From: Planctomycetaceae bacterium
GTDB taxonomy: Bacteria; Planctomycetota; Planctomycetia; Pirellulales; UBA1268
Length of the DNA: 64,000 nt
Direction of reading: 5' to 3'
NCBI GenBank assembly: GCA_902629495.1
Contig: CACORA010000004.1
Coordinates: forward strand, 1 to 64,000
In this document: positions 27,576 to 36,030 of the stretch, piece by piece
Layout of the letters: each line of letters begins with the position of its first letter
How positions within the stretch are numbered: position 1 is the stretch's first letter
Notes under the pieces: model-generated
What the model was told of the DNA's origin: nothing
The model's input: the letters and a program-made list of their open reading frames with translations, nothing else
Database searches by the model: none
Translations under genes and position numbers: made by a program

Positions 27576-29741
27576 TCAATCCTCACCTAAGAACCATTGG
27601 ATGGCTTCTGCATGTCGATCAGTCGTATTTGTGAGAAGTGTGATCTCAGAGTCAATATCGTCCTGAGTGACAGGCAAGAGTGATTTAGATTCTTCACCTG
27701 CAAGTAAAAGCGTTGATTTACCAGCAGCGATAAAGCCTGGAATGTCCAGGTATCGAACAGCCCCTGGGAGAAAGAGTGGATGACGCCAATCATCGAGTGT
27801 TGCGAAGCGGAATCCGTTTGTATCTACAAAAGTTCTATCGACGGAGCGTTCACTGACTGCTCTTGTGGCAAGAACAATAGGAGCCGATTCATTGAGGCCA
27901 GCAAGTAGCACACGATTTGGTCGAGGATGCCCACTGACTGGTGTATTTCTCAAAAAAGCAATCATTGAAAGAACATCGTGCACACTGTGCACGATGGAAG
28001 GGTTATTGTACCCAAAGGTGTAGCCTGCAAATTCTCTGGGCGTATCGACGGTTCGCTGTTGTGAGCTTAAACCGTTCGCATGAGCAGTATCGTTCATGTG
28101 AAAAAGCTGAGCTGTTACGACAGCGACACCACGATCAATGAACCTCTGAATATTTTCTGTTGGAGCATGTTCTGGTGTAAGGAGTGAGTTATCTGATGCA
28201 TCCAGCCAGATGATGACATCACCGTTCCACGTTGTTGGATAGAGCCACTGCACCGAGACCTGTTCTTTGTAAGTGGTATTAAGTAGCAAGCCAGTCATGT
28301 GAACATGGTCATTCCGGCGATATTTGTTCTCGAGTTGCCAGGAAACGTCACCTGCAGATCGAAACGTGCGTCCGATCAGTACTTCAAAGGCAGGATCGAG
28401 CAGGTCACGCACACCATTTTTTGATTTCACCGTAGAGCGGATCTTTTTATCAATGTTTTGTGCAAGGTTTTTGAGTAGCCTGCACTCAAATTCTGGATCA
28501 GCCGCCGGTGGTGCGGGATGCTGTGCATCCCAGACAGTGAGCTGGTTTGGAGGAAGCGGAATAAAATCATGCTCAATGACAGGTGAAGGAAACCCTAGCT
28601 CAAATTCTTTATTCAAAAATGAATGGAATGCTGACCTTGTGACTGCATTATAGTTATGAGGAAAGTGCTCACCTCGTAGGAGCATGATATTTTTTTCAGC
28701 ATTCAGGAGGCCGTACAGTTTTTCAAGATCTGGAAATCCTTTTGTTGCCAACTCTTTCGTCCAATCGTCAGCGGTATTCATTCCTTGTGGCTTGGGTGCA
28801 AAAAGGGCAGCGAGTTCAACATTTCCAGTGCCAATACGAAGCAATGAGGCATTCTCGCATGTGCACCCGCCTTGCATCGATGTGCTGACCATGACAACAG
28901 GAAATGAAAGCGCAAGGCGATCATCAACAGCTGCAAGTAGCATGGTCTGGGTGCCTCCGCCACTCGAGCCAGTCATGGCGATGCGAGACGGGTCTACTTC
29001 GGGAAGAGAGAGGAGAAAATCGAGTGAACGTATGGAATTCCATGTTTGCAGTCCCATGACATTTTGAAGGCGGTTTTCGGCCTGAGGACTAAAAAACCCC
29101 CAATGATCCGGCCGATTCATGTCAGGCCGTTGCTTCTTAAATCCATGTACGAGTTGGCGGCTGAGTTGTTGAGAGTCTGAGTCACCGAGCATATCCCATT
29201 GCCATACGACACATCCCATTCGTACTAGCTGCACACACATGGATTGATACAGGCTACGACCTCCATTTTCAAAACGTTCAGCACCAGAAGCAATTTCCTC
29301 TCGGACGTGCTTTGATGACTCCAATGCCAGCCGCGCATCTTTCCTGTGCCCATGTGAGAAAAGGATTCCAGGAACTTGTTTGGTCGTGTGTTTTGGACGG
29401 TAAAGGTTTCCCGTTACAAAAAATCCTGGAAGGCTTTCAAAATAGACTTTTGAAACAGTGTATGCCCCACCAGGCATGTGCTCATCCGCAATTTCAATCG
29501 TGCCATGTATGACAGGATTGAGCGATGTCTTTGTTGGAGATGGCCACAGGCCTTGAGAAACCAGAACACGGCGTCGAACTGCTTCTGACCGTTCCTGCCA
29601 TGCGTCTGCGGATGCTGGAGCACGAAAAGGAAAGTAGCCATTGAGATCTTTCAGTGGTGATAGTCGTATGTCTTCAGCGAGGCCGGTTGCATGAAGACAA
29701 AGAAAAACAAAGAGAAACGCGATAGGACGTTTAGAGTGCAT
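27576..29741 (-). CDS. Exported alpha/beta-hydrolase (acetyl-xylan-esterase/DLH-like), duplicated
   Basis: A 721-residue protein with a signal peptide (RPIAFLFVFLCLHATGLA). The N-terminal half is a complete alpha/beta-hydrolase: oxyanion region GILFSHGHRKDAR and nucleophile elbow TGSSGGGTQT (Ser near residue 262). The C-terminal half (about 430-715) looks like a second hydrolase-like fold without a clear GxSxG (LLAGLNESAP at the expected place), so it is probably non-catalytic. Related planctomycete proteins are annotated as acetylesterases or peptidases. The substrate may be an acetylated polysaccharide, by inference. GAGGG lies nine bases upstream of the ATG, and a 22-codon reading frame overlaps the start. 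Confidence 0.82.
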   Translation of the reverse strand: MHSKRPIAFLFVFLCLHATGLAEDIRLSPLKDLNGYFPFRAPASADAWQERSEAVRRRVLVSQGLWPSPTKTSLNPVIHGTIEIADEHMPGGAYTVSKVYFESLPGFFVTGNLYRPKHTTKQVPGILFSHGHRKDARLALESSKHVREEIASGAERFENGGRSLYQSMCVQLVRMGCVVWQWDMLGDSDSQQLSRQLVHGFKKQRPDMNRPDHWGFFSPQAENRLQNVMGLQTWNSIRSLDFLLSLPEVDPSRIAMTGSSGGGTQTMLLAAVDDRLALSFPVVMVSTSMQGGCTCENASLLRIGTGNVELAALFAPKPQGMNTADDWTKELATKGFPDLEKLYGLLNAEKNIMLLRGEHFPHNYNAVTRSAFHSFLNKEFELGFPSPVIEHDFIPLPPNQLTVWDAQHPAPPAADPEFECRLLKNLAQNIDKKIRSTVKSKNGVRDLLDPAFEVLIGRTFRSAGDVSWQLENKYRRNDHVHMTGLLLNTTYKEQVSVQWLYPTTWNGDVIIWLDASDNSLLTPEHAPTENIQRFIDRGVAVVTAQLFHMNDTAHANGLSSQQRTVDTPREFAGYTFGYNNPSIVHSVHDVLSMIAFLRNTPVSGHPRPNRVLLAGLNESAPIVLATRAVSERSVDRTFVDTNGFRFATLDDWRHPLFLPGAVRYLDIPGFIAAGKSTLLLAGEESKSLLPVTQDDIDSEITLLTNTTDRHAEAIQWFLGED

Positions 29742-29799
29742 ATTTGAAGGCCCTCATATGTGTGCCAGCAAAAACGAGAAAGAAAATGGTTTTGCTCAT
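29731..29799 (-). CDS. Possible 22-codon leader ORF overlapping the esterase start
   Basis: The ATG at 29799 has AGGGG about nine bases upstream. It encodes MSKTIFFLVFAGTHMRAFK and three more residues, ending at TAA just inside the esterase gene, in another frame. Overlap of its stop with the next start by 11 bases would allow coupled translation. It may equally be chance. Confidence 0.3.
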   Translation of the reverse strand: MSKTIFFLVFAGTHMRAFKYAL

Positions 29800-29868
29800 A
29801 ATGAAGACCCCTAATATTTCACAGAGCGATGATTCAGTGAACAGAAAGCAATGATCGGAGAGATTTTT

Positions 29869-30492
29869 TCAGGGACGGTATCTTTTTTTTCGAGCCTTAC
29901 GAATCATACAACCGATGGGTGGTGTTTCCGTAACAGTTACAGCACGTCCTTGCTTGAGAGCTTTAAGAGCATCGAAAAGATATTGTTCTTTGACATGACT
30001 TGCTTCAGCATTATCGTCCATGGCACCCATATAACGGATTCGCCGTGTATGGTCGAGAATAAAAAACTCCGGTGTGCGAATGGCACCGAATGCACGAGAG
30101 ACATCTTGCGTTGCATCAGTTAGATATGGAAAAGAAAACTGCTTTTCCCGAGAACGTTTCTGCATTGCCTGTAAAGAGTCTTCAGGAATCTGATTTGAAT
30201 TGATGGCCACGACGGCAAAACGGCTATCAGATTCTTGGGCCAAGCGAGAGAGGGCTTCTATACGGTCCTCGTAATCAATGGCATAAGGGCAGCTATTGCA
30301 TGTAAAAACGACTACCACAAAATCCTGATGGGATACGTCATCCCAACTGTGTTGTTTTCCATCCGTACCGGGTAAGTTTTTCCATGCCGGAACCACGTCC
30401 CCTATATCTCGATCCAGGTTGTAGGTGCCGCCGAGTGCAGAATAATCAAGCAGCCCAACAAAAAGGAAAAAAAGCACACTCAGAATAGCCAT
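29869..30492 (-). CDS. Exported thioredoxin-fold redoxin
   Basis: About 207 residues from the ATG at 30492, which has GGAG ten bases upstream and opens a hydrophobic export segment (MAILSVLFFLFVGLL). The body is a TlpA/AhpC-like thioredoxin fold: a strand FVVVVFTCNSCPYAIDYEDR carries a CNSC active-site pair, followed by AVVAINSNQIPEDS, FPYLTDATQDVSRAFGAIRTPEFFILD with the cis-Pro loop, and a basic C-terminal tail KARKKRYRP. Planctomycete homologues act in the periplasm and may reduce disulfides or handle cytochrome maturation; this is inference. It is the third gene after an ABA4-like gene and a propeller-cytochrome, with a 113-base gap before it. Confidence 0.85.
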   Translation of the reverse strand: MAILSVLFFLFVGLLDYSALGGTYNLDRDIGDVVPAWKNLPGTDGKQHSWDDVSHQDFVVVVFTCNSCPYAIDYEDRIEALSRLAQESDSRFAVVAINSNQIPEDSLQAMQKRSREKQFSFPYLTDATQDVSRAFGAIRTPEFFILDHTRRIRYMGAMDDNAEASHVKEQYLFDALKALKQGRAVTVTETPPIGCMIRKARKKRYRP

Positions 30493-30605
30493 CGAAAAAG
30501 TTCTCCGAACAGCTGTGAAACAATGGTCTATTGGGTTGTTATACCACGTGTATCCACGCAATGAGGGATCAAGCAAGTGGTCAGTATGGTTGTCGAATAG
30601 AGCTT

Positions 30606-32456
30606 TTACAATGATTTGAGGTATGCAATGAGATCATCTATTTCCTGCGAGGAAAATTCCTCAAGCCCACTGACAGCATGAGGACTGTGAGGCCCGGTAA
30701 GAAGGTCACTTAGGGATTTTGAACGACCATGGTGCAGGTACATGGTCTTTCGATACAAGCCTCTGAGTGTTGGCGGACTAAATTCTGGATAGTAATCATT
30801 TTTGCTTCCCAAGCCCACGTCATAGAGATCCGATGATGTAAAGTCTTCTCCGAAGTGGCAGGAACCGCATCCAGCACGAGCACTTGAAAATAGCTTTTCA
30901 CCACGAAGTGCAGCTGCTGTGAGTTGTCCATTTTTTTGACGGTGCGGACTTCGTGGTGCTTCGAGGGTTTTAAGAAAACCTGCTAATGCCACAACATCTT
31001 CAGCACTTGGAGTGGGGCCTTGCATTGAATCAATCAGAGATTTCTTGAGCGAGGCGTGAAGATCATGCTGCCAACCGTGCCAGGTCCAGGGACCTGTTCG
31101 CTCAATACCCCATAATGGCAGGACCGTTTTATATGTTCCGGTGGATCCATCATTACGAGTATCAAACGTAACCGTATTGCCACCACCATCATAATGACAG
31201 GTATGACAGCTATACCATTGGTCAAGACTTCTTTCGGCATCATAAAAGATAGCCTCACCCCTCCGAGTCAGTTGCTGCTCCTTGGTCGGTTTGCGTTTCT
31301 GGAGAAGTGAAAAAGTCTGTGCTAGTGTGTGTGTGTTCAGATCAATTCTTTGCACGGTATCAAGCAGGCTATTCGCAATAAAAGCAGACCGCTGATTACC
31401 ACTTATTGTGATCCCCAGTGGACGTCCGCCAAGCTTGATCCGAGAGAATCGTTGTGAATCATTAGCCAGCGACTTCTCCATAATTTCTGTTCCACTAATC
31501 TGAGTCCAAGGCAGATGCCCAGTCGAAAAACGAAGGAGTTCATGGGTGCCACCTGCTGTCAGCAGTAATTGATGATTGTCTTGTACAGCCAGTCCAAGGA
31601 CATCACCGACGGCTTTTCCTGGAACGTCAAGCGTGAGGCCAGCAAGTTGCCCGTCGTTTAGTTCAAGGCGTCCAAGTCGACTGCCTGTGACCCATCCACG
31701 ACGAATATTACCAGGACTTGGATGACTGCCTCCGTCATAGGTAAAGGCGATGTACAAGTAACGCGAGTCTGGACCAAAAGCGATGTGTCCAGGATTGAGA
31801 CCCTGAAATGGATGTTGTGAAAGAACCTGACTGTTTTTGGCATCCATGACAACTAATTGCATTGGGCTTGCACATGCGACACCAATAAGTTTTCCATTTG
31901 GAGAAACAGCCACGGATGTGGGCAACGCATCAATATCAGTGAGGGATATCACATCAAGAGAATCATTGCGAATTGTTGCTACCTGGCCAGACGCAGAAAG
32001 GGCGATGTAGGCTCGACGTCCATCAATACTTGTGGCAATCGACCGTGGTTCAAAGCCAAGGTGCATCTTCTTTCGGATGATGAGTTTTCCATCGAGAATG
32101 TTAACGGCTATCACGTATCCGTCTTCGAGAGTGGTCACAAGAAACGCTTCATCGTGAGTGCATGTGATGGCAGTAGGTTTTGCTCCAATGGATAGATCAT
32201 CGACTTGAATACCAAGGTTACAATCGATAAGTGCGAGTGTTCCGGAAGCATTCGCTGAAACCAACCAGTGACCATTTTCAGATAGGGCTACGTCAAGTGG
32301 TCGCACATAGGGATCAGTGATATCTGATGCGAACAAAGAGTCGTGGGTATCAATAGATCCAAACCAGGCCAGAAAGATGGCGACGACTGCAAAGATAGGC
32401 ATCCGCAGGCGATGCTGAGGGATCCATGATAGAGAAGATGATAATTCAAGAATCAT
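30606..32456 (-). CDS. YncE-like beta-propeller fused to di-haem cytochrome c
   Basis: A 616-residue exported protein with an N-terminal hydrophobic segment (about 18-36). Residues about 45-385 form a YVTN/YncE-type seven-bladed propeller, with repeated strands such as HWLVSANASGTLALID, RAYIALSASGQVATI and RYLYIAFTYDGG. Residues about 390-616 hold two c-type haem domains with CHTCH and CGSCH, and a likely Met/His ligand region KTMYLHHGRS. This arrangement resembles the CcpA/MauG superfamily linked to a propeller. Peroxidase activity is not assured. The start overlaps the stop of the ABA4-like gene in ATGA, so translation is coupled. Confidence 0.87.
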   Translation of the reverse strand: MILELSSSLSWIPQHRLRMPIFAVVAIFLAWFGSIDTHDSLFASDITDPYVRPLDVALSENGHWLVSANASGTLALIDCNLGIQVDDLSIGAKPTAITCTHDEAFLVTTLEDGYVIAVNILDGKLIIRKKMHLGFEPRSIATSIDGRRAYIALSASGQVATIRNDSLDVISLTDIDALPTSVAVSPNGKLIGVACASPMQLVVMDAKNSQVLSQHPFQGLNPGHIAFGPDSRYLYIAFTYDGGSHPSPGNIRRGWVTGSRLGRLELNDGQLAGLTLDVPGKAVGDVLGLAVQDNHQLLLTAGGTHELLRFSTGHLPWTQISGTEIMEKSLANDSQRFSRIKLGGRPLGITISGNQRSAFIANSLLDTVQRIDLNTHTLAQTFSLLQKRKPTKEQQLTRRGEAIFYDAERSLDQWYSCHTCHYDGGGNTVTFDTRNDGSTGTYKTVLPLWGIERTGPWTWHGWQHDLHASLKKSLIDSMQGPTPSAEDVVALAGFLKTLEAPRSPHRQKNGQLTAAALRGEKLFSSARAGCGSCHFGEDFTSSDLYDVGLGSKNDYYPEFSPPTLRGLYRKTMYLHHGRSKSLSDLLTGPHSPHAVSGLEEFSSQEIDDLIAYLKSL

Positions 32457-32935
32457 GAAGTGCTGCCGGTATCGAAAGTGACGGACTGATCTTTGAGAGG
32501 AGTGTCATCAATGCATACGGACCGCTGTAACAGTGTCCGAGCAGTCATATAGAGTAGAAAGCCTATGGGTCCAGAAAGAAAAGTCAAAATGAGGGATACG
32601 GTCCGGATGAATGCGGGCATGCGAATTCTCACAGCATCACGTGCTATCCATGCACCAACAAACAGGTCAAAGCACAGGTAATGCGTCCATGCTGCGACAA
32701 AGACCCAGTCATCGGAAAAAACAGATCGCAAGCCATTGATTGTCATGACATCTTCTGGGGGAGGACCATTTTCTGCAAACTTCCAGACGATGATAAGAAA
32801 ATAACAGCTCGCAAGGAGCGTAGGAACAACACACCCGCATAGGATAGTCAAAAGTCGTCGCGATGGAAAAAGCACCAAGGCGCACCATGCGATGAGTGCA
32901 ACAGTATTGGTGGCATTAAAGAAGAGTGTTGACAC
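32453..32935 (-). CDS. ABA4-like (DUF4281) membrane protein
   Basis: About 160 residues from a GTG at 32935, chosen because GAGG lies five bases upstream; an upstream GTG at 32962 has a poor site. Four transmembrane helices carry the ABA4 family pattern: TNTVALIAWCALVLFPSRR at the start, then WTHYLCFDLFVGAWIARDA, and a last helix SGPIGFLLYMTAR. In plants ABA4 is needed for neoxanthin synthesis; bacterial members are uncharacterised. Its stop overlaps the start of the propeller-cytochrome gene, so both are produced together. A carotenoid link here is not supported by neighbours. Confidence 0.85.
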   Translation of the reverse strand: MSTLFFNATNTVALIAWCALVLFPSRRLLTILCGCVVPTLLASCYFLIIVWKFAENGPPPEDVMTINGLRSVFSDDWVFVAAWTHYLCFDLFVGAWIARDAVRIRMPAFIRTVSLILTFLSGPIGFLLYMTARTLLQRSVCIDDTPLKDQSVTFDTGSTS

Positions 32936-33055
32936 GTGGACCTCAGGCGGGTCAAAAAACACACCTTACAGGCACGTGCTCGCATTTTTCAATCACAGCC
33001 GCATAAAAAGCATATCAGCCGTGTGTCTGTAGGGTCTGTTTGCTGGTGTGAGCAA

Positions 33056-33361
33056 TTATTCAAGCATGGAAAGAATTGCCTGGACTTTTTCTTCGATGTC
33101 TTTTTTTCCTTTTGCAGACTCGAGTTCTTTGCAAGCCTTTACAAGGCCAGCTTTGCTTGCATCGGCAGCAGCAATTTCTTGGGCTAATTCCTGAACATAT
33201 AAGACACCACTATCCATTTCGCCAGCCTCAGCAATGTTTTTCAATTCAACCTTAATTTGTTCAACGGCAGGTGGAACCACAACATCTACACGAACATCTT
33301 TCTCGCCACATCCTACAAGGCAAGCGGTCAGAATAAGGAACGCAAATACATTGGTTCGCAT
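33056..33361 (-). CDS. Small putative lipoprotein
   Basis: A 101-residue protein with a lipoprotein signal: MRTNVFAFLILTACLVGC, with lipobox LVGC placing the lipidated Cys at residue 18. The mature part is short, acidic and strongly helical (AELAQEIAAADASKAG-like pattern), ending in a coiled-coil-prone segment KKDIEEKVQAILSMLE. AAAGGA lies nine bases before the ATG. It follows the DUF1559 gene on the same strand but is separated from it by an intrinsic terminator, so it probably has its own promoter or depends on read-through. Function unknown. Confidence 0.78.
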   Translation of the reverse strand: MRTNVFAFLILTACLVGCGEKDVRVDVVVPPAVEQIKVELKNIAEAGEMDSGVLYVQELAQEIAAADASKAGLVKACKELESAKGKKDIEEKVQAILSMLE

Positions 33362-33387
33362 CAGAAAATCCTTTCAACAAATAAGTA

Positions 33388-33434
33388 TGAAAAAACTCAT
33401 TGGCGTCCAGCACGATGCGGGTACGCCAATGAGT
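33388..33434 (-). terminator. Intrinsic terminator of the DUF1559 gene
   Basis: On the minus strand ACTCATTGGCGT and ACGCCAATGAGT form a perfect 12-bp stem (33395-33406 with 33423-33434) with a 16-base loop, directly followed by a run of T. It lies 24 bases after the stop codon at 33459. Confidence 0.88.
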
Positions 33435-33458
33435 ATTGAAAAACAAAAATGGGACGGC

Positions 33459-34532
33459 CTATTCCCAACTAGTTGTATTCCCATCAGAGGCAGCACCGAG
33501 GCGTTGCCACGTCACGAGATCAATGTTGTCACTGATTGAATGGGTGGAGCCATCAACGCCGACACTCATGACGACACCAGGATGTCTGCTGCGTGGTGGG
33601 TAAATTCCATCTCGATCACATGTGTCACCGTAACCACCGCCTTCACACACACTAGGATACTCCCAATTTGGAGGAGCAACGGTGTTGAAGACAGACTTCG
33701 ACGGAATACCAGCCATCCAATCTCGTCCTGCATTATTTCCGTTGTGACCATTGGAGAGTGCTGCCTGACCACGGGTGTCAAGATCTGCAGCTGTCAGCCA
33801 AGTCTTTGTACCACCCTGAGCAGTACCCGTCCGAAAGGTGGTTTCGGCTAGCTTACTCTGCATTGATGGAGCAGCACCATTGTTGCCCTTGAGGATTTCA
33901 CTTGCCAAGATGATGTTGCTCGTACCATCCAGCAGTTCATTCAGATCTGTGGTAATCCGTCGCTTCAAGGCGCCACATGTATCAGCTCTTGTATTCTGTC
34001 CAGGCCCACCATTGTTGTAGTTGTATGCATCGATACTTGCACCTGCATTGCATACGTAGTTGGTTCCTGGTCGAGTGGCTGTAAAAACACGCCTGTCTGA
34101 TGGGCAGATCAACCCATTAATACGTGTTGAACGTGGAGTATTGTTATTGCCATGGCTATACCACACATTGAAATCGATTGAGTCATATAACGGCTGCTCT
34201 TCAATTTGTGGAAGAATCTGTGACCAGACACCATGGCCTGTCCAGGACCGCCAATCACCATTATTCCCAGGACCGTTCCCAATGTCTCGAGCGCTTTCGC
34301 CTGTTCTTGGATTTCCATGAAACTGGTACATGGGAAAATTGTTTCGAGCATCGTAATACGTTGCCAAGGCAAGGCCAACTTGCTTCAGGTTGTTACTACA
34401 TGAGGCTCGTCGGGCAGCCTCTCGTGCTGCTTGAACAGCTGGTAGGAGTAGGCCAATGAGTACTCCAATAATGGCAATGACAACAAGCAGTTCAACGAGC
34501 GTAAACCCGCCAGATCGTTGCGAAGTTTTCAT
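33459..34532 (-). CDS. DUF1559 protein with type II/IV prepilin-like N-terminus
   Basis: A 357-residue protein. The N-terminus [19 protein letters not shown] is a prepilin signal with Glu at +5 after the Gly-Phe cleavage site, followed by [20 protein letters not shown], the planctomycete DUF1559 start. The C-terminal domain has [20 protein letters not shown], the usual 'H-P-G-G' DUF1559 segment. Such proteins are highly amplified in planctomycetes and are presumed to be pseudopilins or surface fibres assembled by a type II secretion-like machine. GAGGGG provides a strong ribosome binding site. A promoter candidate lies upstream and a terminator follows, so it is probably a single-gene unit. 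Confidence 0.94.
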   Translation of the reverse strand: MKTSQRSGGFTLVELLVVIAIIGVLIGLLLPAVQAAREAARRASCSNNLKQVGLALATYYDARNNFPMYQFHGNPRTGESARDIGNGPGNNGDWRSWTGHGVWSQILPQIEEQPLYDSIDFNVWYSHGNNNTPRSTRINGLICPSDRRVFTATRPGTNYVCNAGASIDAYNYNNGGPGQNTRADTCGALKRRITTDLNELLDGTSNIILASEILKGNNGAAPSMQSKLAETTFRTGTAQGGTKTWLTAADLDTRGQAALSNGHNGNNAGRDWMAGIPSKSVFNTVAPPNWEYPSVCEGGGYGDTCDRDGIYPPRSRHPGVVMSVGVDGSTHSISDNIDLVTWQRLGAASDGNTTSWE

Positions 34533-34587
34533 AATGATCCCCTCAAAAAAGAATGAAAAGCATAAAAATCAAAGAACCCTGTAGAAA

Positions 34588-34615
34588 TTTATAACATAAG
34601 AGGATATGAAATCAA
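34588..34615 (-). promoter_or_regulatory. Candidate sigma70-type promoter of the DUF1559 gene
   Basis: On the minus strand TTGATT and TATAAA are separated by 16 bases, about 56 bases before the ATG at 34532. The match is 4/6 and 5/6 to consensus in an AT-rich gap, so chance is possible. Confidence 0.3.
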
Positions 34616-34703
34616 AGGCTGTTCTTAAGATTAAAGACATGTGAATACCGGGTAAAATCATCAGTTTTTATGCTTCGTTGTCCTTTCTAAAGGGTTTCTT
34701 GCT

Positions 34704-36014
34704 ATGGGTTCCTTGCCTCCCCAGCACGGCGTCGGCTCAGAACAACGGACGGCGAGGCTTTCGTTCGGGAATCTCCGTTTGTTTTTTGCAAAGCACAAAA
34801 CAGTTGTCATCTTTTGTCTTGTGGTGATCTTTATCTTTAGCGCTCTTGGCTTCCCATATGTTGCGTCATGGCAAACGAAAATCATGCTCGATGCTGGTCG
34901 CTTAGACGATGCACAGTGGTGGCTCACACTGTATGAATGGTCTGGGAAGTCTCAAGCGCAAGCAGCGTTTTATCGATCGACATTAGCGTCTCGACGTGGC
35001 GATATTCAAAAAGCAGATCAATGGTTGAAAACAGCCGCGGACTTAGGATACCCCAAAAACGAAATCAAACGATCATGGGGAATTCTTCGTGCCCGCGTAG
35101 GAGATTTTGCAGCGATACAAAACCAATGGAAAGAACTGCTTGAACACCCAGGAGCAGATGGTGAAAGCATTTATCGCGGCTTTATTGTTTTTGCGCTTGC
35201 AACGGGTCTTCTTGACGATGCCGAAAAGGTTGTTGCGCTCTGGCAAGCCTATGCTCCACAGCAGGCAGAGCCCTATCGCTATGCAGGCCTTATATACAGT
35301 CTGAAAAATGATTGGCCTGAAGCTATTCATGCCTACGAGCAAGGCCTTTCTTTTGATTCCAATAACGAAGACATGATCGCTGGCTTGGCAGAAAGCTACA
35401 TGAAACAATTACAGTTTGAGAAGGCACTGTTGTTATGGCAGAAATTGCATGCAATCGCGCCGCATTCAGTGCAGGCGGTGACAAGCCAGGCTGATTGCCA
35501 TTCAAAACTGGGTGAGTCTGGTGAGGGGGAAAAGGTTTTGAAAAAGTCTTACTCCCTCGTCGAACACGATCCCCAAGCCATGTCCATATTGGGTCGTGTT
35601 TATCTCGAACAGGGAAAGGTGCAGGATTCAATAGAGGCCTATGAGAAATCCATATCCCTGCAACCAGAAGATATTGCTGTGAAGAGAGATCTTTTGCATG
35701 CCTATAGAGTTGCAGGAACAGGCGGAGATCTCACAAAAATTGAAGCACAAGTCTTAGAGGGACAGATCGCATTAGAGAACATGAAAGAGATTAGTAATAA
35801 ACTATCTCAACAACCATTCAATGCTGATCTTCGATATCAGTTGGCGATGCTGACCTGGAAATGGAAAAGCCATGATGAGGGTTTGCGATGGTTGCGAGTT
35901 GTACTCTTGACAGATCCCATGCATGAAAAAGCAAGACAATTTCTAAAAAAGCACGCACCTGAAGATCGAGGACACCAAAAAGTATTAGATATCGTGCCAA
36001 CGAAATCATTCTAG
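34704..36014 (+). CDS. Membrane-anchored TPR protein
   Basis: A 436-residue protein. A short basic N-terminus is followed by one transmembrane helix (about 36-55, VVIFCLVVIFIFSALGF), then tetratricopeptide-type helical repeats to the end. Clear repeat units include AEPYRYAGLIYSLKNDWPEAIHAYEQGL, AGLAESYMKQLQFEKALLLWQKL and LGRVYLEQGKVQDSIEAYEKS. TPRs mediate protein-protein contact, probably outside the cytoplasmic membrane here. AAAGGG precedes the ATG. The FG-GAP/UnbV gene starts 16 bases after its stop, so the two are an operon and probably partners. This TPR plus FG-GAP/UnbV combination recurs in other forms in the window. Confidence 0.82.
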   Translation: MGSLPPQHGVGSEQRTARLSFGNLRLFFAKHKTVVIFCLVVIFIFSALGFPYVASWQTKIMLDAGRLDDAQWWLTLYEWSGKSQAQAAFYRSTLASRRGDIQKADQWLKTAADLGYPKNEIKRSWGILRARVGDFAAIQNQWKELLEHPGADGESIYRGFIVFALATGLLDDAEKVVALWQAYAPQQAEPYRYAGLIYSLKNDWPEAIHAYEQGLSFDSNNEDMIAGLAESYMKQLQFEKALLLWQKLHAIAPHSVQAVTSQADCHSKLGESGEGEKVLKKSYSLVEHDPQAMSILGRVYLEQGKVQDSIEAYEKSISLQPEDIAVKRDLLHAYRVAGTGGDLTKIEAQVLEGQIALENMKEISNKLSQQPFNADLRYQLAMLTWKWKSHDEGLRWLRVVLLTDPMHEKARQFLKKHAPEDRGHQKVLDIVPTKSF

Positions 36015-36030
36015 AGAAGAAGCACTGGCT

